Of a stretch of DNA of 16,105 bases, positions 8,612 through 15,824 are shown piece by piece. Numbering within the stretch: the stretch's first letter is position 1; each line of letters starts with the position of its first letter. The position numbers were made by a program, and so were the translations under genes. Origin of the DNA: Casp-actino8 sp037147055 (GTDB lineage Bacteria; Actinomycetota; Acidimicrobiia; Acidimicrobiales; Ilumatobacteraceae); NCBI GenBank assembly GCA_037147055.1, contig JBAWVW010000039.1:1-16105 (forward strand), given 5' to 3'. The notes below the pieces were generated by a model, which was not told the origin of the DNA, searched no databases, and worked only from the letters and a program-made list of their open reading frames with translations.

Positions 8612-9597
8612 AAGTTTTAGTCACCGGGGCTGGAAGTTTGCTCCTCGGTGGTGTGGCTCAGGCTTTAGTCGAACGTGGCGACGAAGTTGTTTGTGTCCAG
8701 CGTCGAAAGTTAGAAATGAAATACTCAACGTCGCTCACGCAACATGGTGTTGATATTCGCGATCGTGAAGCTCTGATGGCTACTGCTGTGGGTTGTGATG
8801 CGATCATTCATGGAGCGGCTCGAGTTGGTGTTGTCGGCACTTGGGAAGATTTTCGCAGTGTGAATGTTGACGGCACGGCCAACGTCATTCATGCAGCACG
8901 CATACACGGCATTGCCCGCTTGGTATATGTGTCAACTCCCTCGGTGGCTCATTCAGGAGAGTCAATTGTTGGGGCCACCGCTGATGCGGCTGTGACGGGG
9001 CGCAAGGGCTCGTTCTACGCAGAATCAAAAGCACGAGCGGAACGTATGGTTTTGGCAGCCAACTCAGATGGTTTGGGTGTCGTAAGTTTGCGTCCCCATT
9101 TGGTGTGGGGCCCAGGCGATACTCAGTTAGTTGGTCGTATCGTTGATCGAGCGCTGGCGGGTCGTTTAGTCATCGTGGGTCATGGGCATGCGCTCGTTGA
9201 TTCAACGTATATTGATAATGCCATCAGCGCCCATCTCGCTGCTCTTGATGCAGTGTTCCCTCGAGCAACATGTGCTGGTCGGGCCTATGTCATTGCTAAT
9301 GGTGAACCACGCACCGTTACCGAACTCATTGAAGGAATATGTCAGGCGGCAGGCGTACCTTTTCAGCCCAAACATTTGCCACTTCCTCTAGCCCGCATTG
9401 CTGGCTCAGTTGTTGAACGCCTCTGGCCACGCTTGCGGAGCGATGAACCACCACTAACCCGTTTCGTGGCTGAACAGTTGGGAACGGCACACTGGTTTGA
9501 TCCACGACCGGCGCGTGATGATCTTGGCTGGAGCCCACATGTCGCATTGAATGAGGGTTTTGCTCGCTTGCGGGCCTGGTTTGAACTAAATCGCTGA
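8608..9597 (+). CDS. oleD: OleD, NAD(P)H-dependent 2-alkyl-3-keto acid reductase (extended SDR)
   Basis: OleD reduces the OleA beta-keto acid to the beta-hydroxy acid used by OleC. It is an extended short-chain dehydrogenase of 329 residues. It has an N-terminal Rossmann strand KVLVTG, the NVDGT segment near residue 86, STPS near 109-112, the catalytic YAESK with Y137 and K141, and a typical RPHLVWGPGD segment after it. The nucleotide loop reads TGAGSLLLGG where GxxGxxG is usual, so the second and third glycines are displaced. I chose ATG 8608 because it overlaps the oleBC stop (ATGA) and has GGA about eight bases upstream; ATG 8602 is the alternative. It is the last gene of the ole operon and ends 11 bases from the convergent exonuclease gene. 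Chain order oleA-oleBC-oleD makes the assignment firm. Confidence 0.94.
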   Translation: MKVLVTGAGSLLLGGVAQALVERGDEVVCVQRRKLEMKYSTSLTQHGVDIRDREALMATAVGCDAIIHGAARVGVVGTWEDFRSVNVDGTANVIHAARIHGIARLVYVSTPSVAHSGESIVGATADAAVTGRKGSFYAESKARAERMVLAANSDGLGVVSLRPHLVWGPGDTQLVGRIVDRALAGRLVIVGHGHALVDSTYIDNAISAHLAALDAVFPRATCAGRAYVIANGEPRTVTELIEGICQAAGVPFQPKHLPLPLARIAGSVVERLWPRLRSDEPPLTRFVAEQLGTAHWFDPRPARDDLGWSPHVALNEGFARLRAWFELNR

Positions 9598-9608
9598 AAT
9601 CTTTTCGC

Positions 9609-10409
9609 TTACAGTTTGTACGTCGCAACAACTGGCGCGTGATCAGACCAGCGAGCATCGTAGGTGGGAGCACGATCCACTCTTGCGCTGATGGCTGTCT
9701 TCGCCAGTTCTGGATCAGCAATGTGATAATCAATGCGCCAACCAGCATCATTGTCAAAGGCTTTGCCACGCCACGACCACCACGAATATGGCCCCACTAT
9801 GTCACCCAGTTGTTGGCGCATGACATCTACCCATTCATGTTGATCAAACATCTCATCAAACCAAGCACGTTCCTCGGGCAGAAATCCTGCACTCTTGAGA
9901 TTGCCTTTCCAATTCTTTAGATCCTCTGGACGATGTGCAACATTGAGATCCCCTGTCAGCAAGACATGGTTTCCAGAAGCCCTCAAAGTCTGCATCCGAT
10001 CTTTCATCGCAGCAAAAAATGCAAACTTCTCTTTCATTCTTTCAAGTGATTCGGCGTCACCTGTGTGGACATATGCCGAGATCACTGTCAGAGTTTTGTT
10101 TTTACCCACCTGAATATTCGCCTGCACCCATCTCCCTGTGAAGTTGTGGGTTGGATGGTCGGCCCCGACATGGCTCGTTACGATCGGTAAACGAGAGGCA
10201 ACAGCAACTCCAGCACGCCCTTTCTGATTGCACTCAGCATGGGCGATATGCCAGCCCTCACCCATGAGTTCCGCTACTAACTCATCGGGTGCTCGCACCT
10301 CCTGCAAGGTGATGACATCTGGGGCGCATTGTGCAATCCATGCATGCATTCCATTTTTTACCGCGGCGCGAAGACCGTTGACATTGACTGAGGCGATAGT
10401 GATCGTCAT
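9609..10409 (-). CDS. xth: Exodeoxyribonuclease III (AP endonuclease family)
   Basis: This is a DNA repair nuclease that cuts at abasic sites and degrades 3' ends; it is Mg-dependent and acts in the cytoplasm. All endonuclease/exonuclease/phosphatase-fold motifs are present: N11 in VNVNGLRAA, the metal ligand E37 in TLQEVR, Y113 in SAYVHTGD, D154 and N156 in TGDLNVAH, and the terminal D256-H257 in WSDHAP. The length of 266 residues matches the family. I chose ATG 10409 because the protein then starts directly with the first beta strand MTITIASVN; a TTG at 10427 would add six unconserved residues. A perfect 10-base palindrome lies just upstream. It is convergent with oleD and divergent from the aldolase-like gene. 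Confidence 0.95.
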   Translation of the reverse strand: MTITIASVNVNGLRAAVKNGMHAWIAQCAPDVITLQEVRAPDELVAELMGEGWHIAHAECNQKGRAGVAVASRLPIVTSHVGADHPTHNFTGRWVQANIQVGKNKTLTVISAYVHTGDAESLERMKEKFAFFAAMKDRMQTLRASGNHVLLTGDLNVAHRPEDLKNWKGNLKSAGFLPEERAWFDEMFDQHEWVDVMRQQLGDIVGPYSWWSWRGKAFDNDAGWRIDYHIADPELAKTAISARVDRAPTYDARWSDHAPVVATYKL

Positions 10410-10411
10410 CT

Positions 10412-10421
10412 CACGATCGTG
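10412..10421. promoter_or_regulatory. Perfect 10-bp palindrome between divergent genes
   Basis: CACGATCGTG is a perfect palindrome three bases upstream of the exonuclease ATG, in the short region between two divergent genes. It could be an operator or chance; a second copy was not seen in this window. Confidence 0.2.
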
Positions 10422-10445
10422 CCACAAGAAAGCTACTGAAATGTA

Positions 10446-11252
10446 ATGGATCGTCTTGAGTTTGAGTCGTATAGCAATTTGGGGATCAATATCGGTAAGA
10501 ATGAGCGAATGAGCAGTAAGCCGTTTGAGCCGAACAAAGAACGTCTCTTGCCAGACCTCTCACTCAAGCAAGAGATGGTTCTTCTTGCCCGTACTCTGTG
10601 GCGTGAGGGTTACAACGACCACTTGGCGGGGCATATCACAGTCAATCTGCACGATGGGACATTGCTATGCAATCCGTGGCTGTTGCTGTGGAATGAATTT
10701 CGCGCGCAAGACATTATTCGCATTGATATGCAGGGAAATCTCGTTGAAGGCGACTGGCCAGTTCCGCTTGGCATCCCCTTGCATCTTGAATTACATAAGG
10801 CCCGACCAGATGTTGAAGTCGCATTGCATAACCATCCACTGTTTGGAACCGTATGGGCCGATATGGGTGAGATCCCGCCCGCCCTTGATCAATCAAGTGT
10901 TCTTGGAGGTGGTGACATCGCAATAGTGCGCGAATATGGGGGGAGTGTCAATGACACTGACGCTGCGGCGACAGCGGTTGCGGCCATGGGTCATGCAGAT
11001 TTGGTTTTGCTAGCGGGTCACGGTGTTTTTGTTATGGGTCAATCAATCCGGGCTGTCCATCAACGTTGTGTCGCCCTTGAACAACGCAGCCAGCGTGCCT
11101 GGTACGCGCGTACGGCTAAATCTGACATGACGTCATCATTGCCGCAGTGGTACATCGAGCGAATGACGGCCTCGGATGGAGATAAGTTCCATGGTTTCTG
11201 GGAAGCCATGGTTCGCCAAGAATTACGCGCTGACCCATCTGTGTTGGACTAA
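10446..11252 (+). CDS. Class II aldolase/adducin-family protein
   Basis: The fold is that of metal-dependent class II aldolases and sugar-phosphate epimerases. Residues 62-93 (GHITVN then NEFRAQDIIRID) match the family core, H128 and H130 in ALHNHP and H192 in AGHG are the three expected zinc ligands, and HLELHKARPD at 113-122 is the usual segment before them. When the RPD motif is aligned with fuculose-phosphate aldolase, the place of the catalytic Glu73 is taken by G109 in PLGIPLH; E115 is the nearest acid. Ordinary aldol cleavage is therefore doubtful. I recognise this variant as an adducin-like subfamily, not a named enzyme. The ATG at 10446 has only a poor ribosome site; ATG 10509 is a possible shorter start. 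The saccharopine-dehydrogenase-like gene follows after 135 bases on the same strand. Confidence 0.88.
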   Translation: MDRLEFESYSNLGINIGKNERMSSKPFEPNKERLLPDLSLKQEMVLLARTLWREGYNDHLAGHITVNLHDGTLLCNPWLLLWNEFRAQDIIRIDMQGNLVEGDWPVPLGIPLHLELHKARPDVEVALHNHPLFGTVWADMGEIPPALDQSSVLGGGDIAIVREYGGSVNDTDAAATAVAAMGHADLVLLAGHGVFVMGQSIRAVHQRCVALEQRSQRAWYARTAKSDMTSSLPQWYIERMTASDGDKFHGFWEAMVRQELRADPSVLD

Positions 11253-11347
11253 GGAATGCGTGGTCACGAATCGTTATCAGGTGGTGCAAGTGACATCTTT
11301 GGCGTCTGCCATCACACCAGTGTGTGTTCTTTGTCAGCAAGACTGTA

Positions 11348-11374
11348 GGAACGCATTGCACGCGCAAGCGTTCC
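11348..11374 (+). promoter_or_regulatory. Strong leader hairpin directly before the ribosome binding site
   Basis: GGAACGC (11348-11354), a bulged A, and TTGC pair with GCAA and GCGTTCC (11364-11374) around the loop ACGC: an 11-bp stem with one bulge. It ends two bases before AAAGGA (11377-11382), the Shine-Dalgarno of the next gene. No T-run follows, so it is more likely a leader or mRNA-stability element than a terminator. The same bases could also be a protein-binding palindrome. Confidence 0.55.
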
Positions 11375-11387
11375 TCAAAGGATTCTG

Positions 11388-12656
11388 ATGAATATTCTTG
11401 TCATTGGTGCTGGTGGTGTCGGCACCTCTATGGCCGCTATCGCTCAGAGTCGAAACTTCTTTCGCAGTTTCACCTTGGCTGATGTCTCACTTGAGGCGGC
11501 CCAGCGAGCAATTGAAAAACTCACTGACGCAAAGCGTTTCACAGCAGTGCAACTTGACGCCCGTAGCGAGAGCAATATCGTCGCACTGATCAAGGAGTGC
11601 AACGCCGACTTTGTCGTGAACGCCTGTGACCCGCGATTGAATGAGCCGATTTTCAATGCCTGTTTCACTGCGGGTGTGCATTACATGGACATGGCAATGA
11701 ATCTCAGCACGCCTCACGTCACCGACCCGTACAACCAAGTAGGCGAAGTATTGGGTCACAAGCAATTTTCTGCACATGAGGCTTGGATTGATAAAGGTCT
11801 CTTGGCTCTCGTTGGCATGGGCGTTGAGCCTGGCTTATCTGATGTCTTCGCGCGTTATGCCGCCGATCATCTTTTTGACACGATTGATGAGATTGGTGTT
11901 CGAGATGGAGCGAATCTGGCGATTGAGGGATATGACTTTGCTCCAACGTTTTCCATATGGACAACGATTGAGGAGTGTCTCAATCCACCGTTGATTTGGG
12001 AAAAAAATCGGGGTGTTTTCACGACCGATTGTTTTAGTGAGTCAGAAATCTTTCATTTCCCTGAAGGAATCGGTCCGATTGAGTGTGTCAATGTTGAACA
12101 TGAAGAAGTTCTCTTGATTCCACGAGAGATTGAATGCAATCGAGTCACTTTCAAATATGGTTTGGGCAATGAATTCATCAATTGGTTGAAAACATTTGCC
12201 TATCTAGGTCTTGATTCAGCGACGAAGATCAAAGTCGGTGACGTCCTCGTTGCGCCGCGCGATGTACTCGCCGCCTTATTACCGAATCCTGCCAAATTGG
12301 GACATTTGATGAAGGGCAAAACCTGTGCCGGCACATGGATCAAGGGCACACACAATGGCTTGCCGCGCGAGGTGTATCTGTATCACGTCGTTGATAACGA
12401 GGAGACAATGACAAAATGGGGCTGCCAGGCAGTTTTGTGGCAGACGGCGATCTGTCCGATTGTGGCGTTAGAACTCCTAGCCACAGGGACATGGACGAAC
12501 TGCGGTGTGCGTGGTCCCGAAGCGTTTGATGCCTCACCGTATCTCGATTTACTCAAGGCTTATGGCTCACCTCATGGAATGATTGAAATGGGTGAAGGTA
12601 AGTGGCCTGAGCCCATCCTGACAGGTGAACCTGGCTGGAGCCGACCAGTACGTTGA
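11388..12656 (+). CDS. Saccharopine dehydrogenase-family oxidoreductase
   Basis: This is a 422-residue NAD(P)-dependent oxidoreductase of the saccharopine dehydrogenase / carboxynorspermidine dehydrogenase superfamily. The N-terminal Rossmann motif GAGGVG is at residues 7-12. VNACDPRLNEPIFNAC and HYMDMAMN, around residues 76-100, match the superfamily region that closes the nucleotide domain. GMGVEPGLSDVFARYAA near 143-159 and the segments IWTTIEECLNPP and YLYHVVDNE mark the C-terminal catalytic domain. The ATG has AAAGGA five bases upstream and a strong hairpin before that. No carboxynorspermidine decarboxylase or lysine pathway gene is near, so neither polyamine nor lysine metabolism can be claimed. 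Its partner is the aldolase-like gene upstream. The substrate is unknown, possibly an imine or amino acid conjugate. Confidence 0.9.
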   Translation: MNILVIGAGGVGTSMAAIAQSRNFFRSFTLADVSLEAAQRAIEKLTDAKRFTAVQLDARSESNIVALIKECNADFVVNACDPRLNEPIFNACFTAGVHYMDMAMNLSTPHVTDPYNQVGEVLGHKQFSAHEAWIDKGLLALVGMGVEPGLSDVFARYAADHLFDTIDEIGVRDGANLAIEGYDFAPTFSIWTTIEECLNPPLIWEKNRGVFTTDCFSESEIFHFPEGIGPIECVNVEHEEVLLIPREIECNRVTFKYGLGNEFINWLKTFAYLGLDSATKIKVGDVLVAPRDVLAALLPNPAKLGHLMKGKTCAGTWIKGTHNGLPREVYLYHVVDNEETMTKWGCQAVLWQTAICPIVALELLATGTWTNCGVRGPEAFDASPYLDLLKAYGSPHGMIEMGEGKWPEPILTGEPGWSRPVR

Positions 12657-12703
12657 TGTCTGCTTAAGGTCTACGCGTCGACAAAGTAAGGGCAACTTTG
12701 AAT

Positions 12704-14545
12704 TCAATCCTCATCCTCATGAAATTGGATGAAGAGATCTGACAGTAACCGCAGGGCCGTCAGGTGTGGGGATAACCTCACACACTTTCCCACACTATCT
12801 AAACGCTTTTTTCCATACTTGCGATTCAAAATCTCATTTGCCTGTGCTTTGAGAATCAAACGTTCTGTAGAGGAAAAACTTTTTCCTTTGGCATGGTACA
12901 CATATGTGTCAAGAGCGACCCCAAGAGAATAACCAGCATCGTTTGCTCGGATGCACCAATCCAGTTCTTCTCCGTATCCTCGCGGAAAAGCATCTGTGTC
13001 GAATAACCCTATTTCTGTGACACATTGTTTATTAAACATTAAGCAAAAGCCATTCAGTGACTCAGCCCACAGCAACTCGGTTCCTTGTGACCAGAAGTGC
13101 AGGAATTCATTAAGAAGTTCAGGTCGGACAAAATCCGTCACCCGATCGTTCTCCAGATTATCTCCAACAATCTGATGAGGGATTGACTGAGCTTGCGCAT
13201 TATTTGAAAGAGGACCAACTGCTGCAAGGTTCGGATCATTCTGTAGATGCTTTTGTAACTTGTCTAACCATCCAGCGCTCACCACCGTGTCACTATTTAA
13301 TAAGACTACGTGATGATGTGTAGCGAGTGAAAATGCGAGGTTCGCGGACTTGCTGTAGCCAATATTACTTTGATTGTGAAAAAGACGTACTCGCCTGTCG
13401 GCGCTGAACTCTTGGCAAATATTTCTGGTCGCATCTTCAGATGAATCATCAACGATGATCAATTCATCATCCGGAGCCATGGTGGACAACACCGCAGACA
13501 AACAACTTCGCGTATCGTCGGGTGAATTAAAGACCGGGACGAGAATACTTCTAGCAAAATGGGAATGTTTGTATGTCGCTTGATCGTGCGAGCGAAAAAA
13601 TTTACCGGTATTTGACAACTTGCTTTGTGGCGGATGATTTGGAACTCTATTTTTTTGTAGTCCCGTGTCACTAATTTTTTGGACGGTCTCGTTAACGGCT
13701 AGGGCACTCAAAGTCCAACATTCGTCATCGGTCAAATCTGATGACAAACGGATCTTCCAGGCTAAACGATTGAGTCTTCTAAAACTTGGGGAGTCAACTC
13801 TCTGAAGGATCAGTCGACTGTCCAAAAGACTGGCTTGCGAAACTTGTATTGATTTAAGTGAATCAGCCAAGTCGAGTGAAATATTTGAAGTCTCAGACAA
13901 GAGTTCTGGCAGATCAGTAACCCCTGAAGAAACAGCAGTGGAGTACGAATCGGCGAATTCTCCAATCTGAAATTGACTCATTTTTTTCATGAGTCTGTTC
14001 ACTTGATTCGGCTCCAGCCACATTGAAAATTCGTGACCCTTCAAAAGCAAATCTGGGTGAGACTTAGCCCATGAAACTGTGGCGTTATCCGAAGACCCCC
14101 AAAAAGGGATGGGTCTATATTCCCATCCTGTTGGAATTTCAGCTGGAGAGTCAGAAAAGCAAATGAAGGTTAAATCGGCAGTTAGCTCGCTCGATATCGA
14201 CTCGAGTCGCGGGATTCCATTGAGTCGGACGGTATAGACGGCCACTTTCTTCTCATTAAACCATAAACCGGTGGCAGATTCAGAATGATGAGATATCTCA
14301 GAAGCCACACTCGAAGGAAAAATCTCACTCGTATCAGATGGGGCACTCGTTCTTTGAAGTGCCAGTAATTCATCTTGAAGTTTTTTGATGACTAAGTTTT
14401 TTCCAGCAAGTTGACGGTTGAACTCTTTGAGCGCAATACGATTTTGCCGCTGGTTAGATCTGTCTGCGGTGTCAATTAGGTCAAACTCCACTTGTTCAAC
14501 TTGAAGCAAAAGTTGAGTGACTTTTTTATTGTGATCTTTGTTCAT
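12704..14545 (-). CDS. Fusion glycosyltransferase: coiled coil, DUF616-like domain and GT2 domain
   Basis: This is a 613-residue protein, probably of surface polysaccharide assembly. Residues 1-65 are a heptad-like, charged coiled coil. Residues about 98-280 look like a divergent TOD1/MUCI70 (DUF616) glycosyltransferase-like domain: VAVYTV, TFICFSDSP, GWEYRPIPF, and LLLKGHEFSMWLEPN at 166-180, where the family usually has Asp near the end. Residues 332-555 are a GT-A family 2 domain: SILVPVFNS, D366-D367 in IIVDDSS, the metal-binding N417-S-D419 in LLNSDT, GWLDKL, and EELDW at 526-530 as the catalytic-base region. The start follows 24 bases after the stop of the upstream GT2 gene, so the two form an operon. 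There is no membrane segment. The donor and acceptor sugars are unknown. The DUF616 assignment is my weaker call. Confidence 0.85.
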   Translation of the reverse strand: MNKDHNKKVTQLLLQVEQVEFDLIDTADRSNQRQNRIALKEFNRQLAGKNLVIKKLQDELLALQRTSAPSDTSEIFPSSVASEISHHSESATGLWFNEKKVAVYTVRLNGIPRLESISSELTADLTFICFSDSPAEIPTGWEYRPIPFWGSSDNATVSWAKSHPDLLLKGHEFSMWLEPNQVNRLMKKMSQFQIGEFADSYSTAVSSGVTDLPELLSETSNISLDLADSLKSIQVSQASLLDSRLILQRVDSPSFRRLNRLAWKIRLSSDLTDDECWTLSALAVNETVQKISDTGLQKNRVPNHPPQSKLSNTGKFFRSHDQATYKHSHFARSILVPVFNSPDDTRSCLSAVLSTMAPDDELIIVDDSSEDATRNICQEFSADRRVRLFHNQSNIGYSKSANLAFSLATHHHVVLLNSDTVVSAGWLDKLQKHLQNDPNLAAVGPLSNNAQAQSIPHQIVGDNLENDRVTDFVRPELLNEFLHFWSQGTELLWAESLNGFCLMFNKQCVTEIGLFDTDAFPRGYGEELDWCIRANDAGYSLGVALDTYVYHAKGKSFSSTERLILKAQANEILNRKYGKKRLDSVGKCVRLSPHLTALRLLSDLFIQFHEDED

Positions 14546-14569
14546 GGTCTTTACTCAAAGTATGTGAGA

Positions 14570-15697
14570 TCATTTTGCATAGCTTCTCAACTTTTGTCGG
14601 AAATTACGAATCAATTCGATCTTGGCGAGGCGCTTTTTCATACGGTTGAGATTTTTCTGGCGAATGATATTCTTGCTCAATCGGGAAGAGATTTTCGTAG
14701 GATCCGTTTTGGCTTCTATTAATTCTTTAAGCGATGCATTTGCAGTTTCATTTCTAAGATTCTTGGCGTGGTCTGAAAGAATTTTTTTAGCAGTGTGAGA
14801 TAGGCCCATTTCAATTAATATTGGTTTGAACTTGAAGTTCCCAAAAAATAGCCAATTCAAGACAGGGGGTTCATATGAGACTCCTCGAATTTCGTCATAT
14901 TCCGCCCTCATCGGATGCACATTCTCCTGGGGTGCATTGGTAGCAACTCCACCGTGCAACTGATGGAATGTTGCTTCACCGATCAAGAAAATCGGTTGAG
15001 TCTCCTCAAGCGCAGTTGCTCGGGTCAGGGTGTCTAAGTTGACGAAGCCTCCGCCGAGCGCTTGAAATTCTTCTGAGAAGCCGTTGATTTCACTCCACAA
15101 TGCTCGACTCATAAATAGCGAGTTGCTTTCGGAAACCCTTGTATCAAACCAATGCGCCCCAGACGATTCATCAAAGACCGATTTTTCAAAGAGTCGATAA
15201 CCGTTATTTTTCCAATCGAGCGACTCAAGCATGGCATCCTCAAAATCTTTTGTGTATCCCTCATTCATGCTTGTTCGCTGCATTTTTGGGCCAAGGTAGC
15301 GACCTCTAGTTGCAACGATGGAACGATCGGAAAATCTCAGAGCTTGCTGAGCTCCTTGTAGGAGACCGGGAGAGGCCATGCGGGCACCATCGATAAACAC
15401 TCCAATGTTCTTCCCTAATGCAGCGTTTAAACCCATATTTATTGCTTGCGCCGGACTTTGGTTTGGATTTGGAACTTGAAGAAGGCGGATATTCATACCG
15501 CTTTCTCTATACGAACTGATATCCGGTAATTCTTTGGAACCATTGTCAACGACGATGACTTCGTAATCGTCGGCAGAGATACCTGTTTGGAAAGAGGTTG
15601 ATAAGGAAAAGAGAGTTCTAGGAAATTCTCTTGGGATGTTGTAATGGACAACGACTAAAGACAGGAGGTTAATTTCAGGATCATTTTTGAATGTCAC
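14570..15697 (-). CDS. Family 2 glycosyltransferase with DGA in place of DXD
   Basis: This is a 375-residue GT-A glycosyltransferase. Numbered from the GTG start: LLSLVVVHYN at 11-20, D51-N52 in VIVVDNGS, FIDGAR at 102-106 in the position of DXD, LGGGFVNLDTLTRA at 214-227, and GEATFHQLHGGVATN at 240-254, the C-terminal galactosyltransferase-like segment whose His probably binds metal. The C-terminal 60 residues are Lys/Arg-rich helix. The GTG at 15697 is chosen because the opposite strand gives GGGGGG at 15708-15703, five bases before it; the TTG at 15775 would add 26 unconserved residues and has no such site. It lies first in a leftward operon with the DUF616-GT2 fusion. IDGAR-type GT2 enzymes occur in O-antigen and cell-wall glycan clusters. 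The sugar is unknown. Confidence 0.9.
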   Translation of the reverse strand: MTFKNDPEINLLSLVVVHYNIPREFPRTLFSLSTSFQTGISADDYEVIVVDNGSKELPDISSYRESGMNIRLLQVPNPNQSPAQAINMGLNAALGKNIGVFIDGARMASPGLLQGAQQALRFSDRSIVATRGRYLGPKMQRTSMNEGYTKDFEDAMLESLDWKNNGYRLFEKSVFDESSGAHWFDTRVSESNSLFMSRALWSEINGFSEEFQALGGGFVNLDTLTRATALEETQPIFLIGEATFHQLHGGVATNAPQENVHPMRAEYDEIRGVSYEPPVLNWLFFGNFKFKPILIEMGLSHTAKKILSDHAKNLRNETANASLKELIEAKTDPTKISSRLSKNIIRQKNLNRMKKRLAKIELIRNFRQKLRSYAK

Positions 15698-15702
15698 GCT
15701 CT

Positions 15703-15708
15703 CCCCCC
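15703..15708 (-). promoter_or_regulatory. G6 Shine-Dalgarno deciding the GT2 start
   Basis: On the minus strand GGGGGGAG precedes the GTG at 15697 with five bases after the G-run. It supports GTG 15697 over TTG 15775. Confidence 0.5.
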
Positions 15709-15769
15709 CATGGTTTACTGAAGTATCTTCAAACTTATTTAACCTTAGTCCGTGTGCTCCTTGCCGCCG

Positions 15770-15797
15770 TTGCAATGGGTCTTGATACGCATATGCT
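15770..15797 (+). promoter_or_regulatory. Possible sigma70-type promoter for the repeat protein
   Basis: TTGCAA (15770-15775) and TATGCT (15792-15797) are 16 bases apart, with the candidate ATG at 15825 about 27 bases later. Matches are partial, so this is tentative. Confidence 0.25.
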
Positions 15798-15824
15798 CTG
15801 AGGGGGGAATGCTAAAGTTCAGCA

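Noticed and set aside
9326..9769. 147-residue minus-strand frame across the oleD and exonuclease ends
   Set aside because: It overlaps both supported genes in other frames and has no family features.
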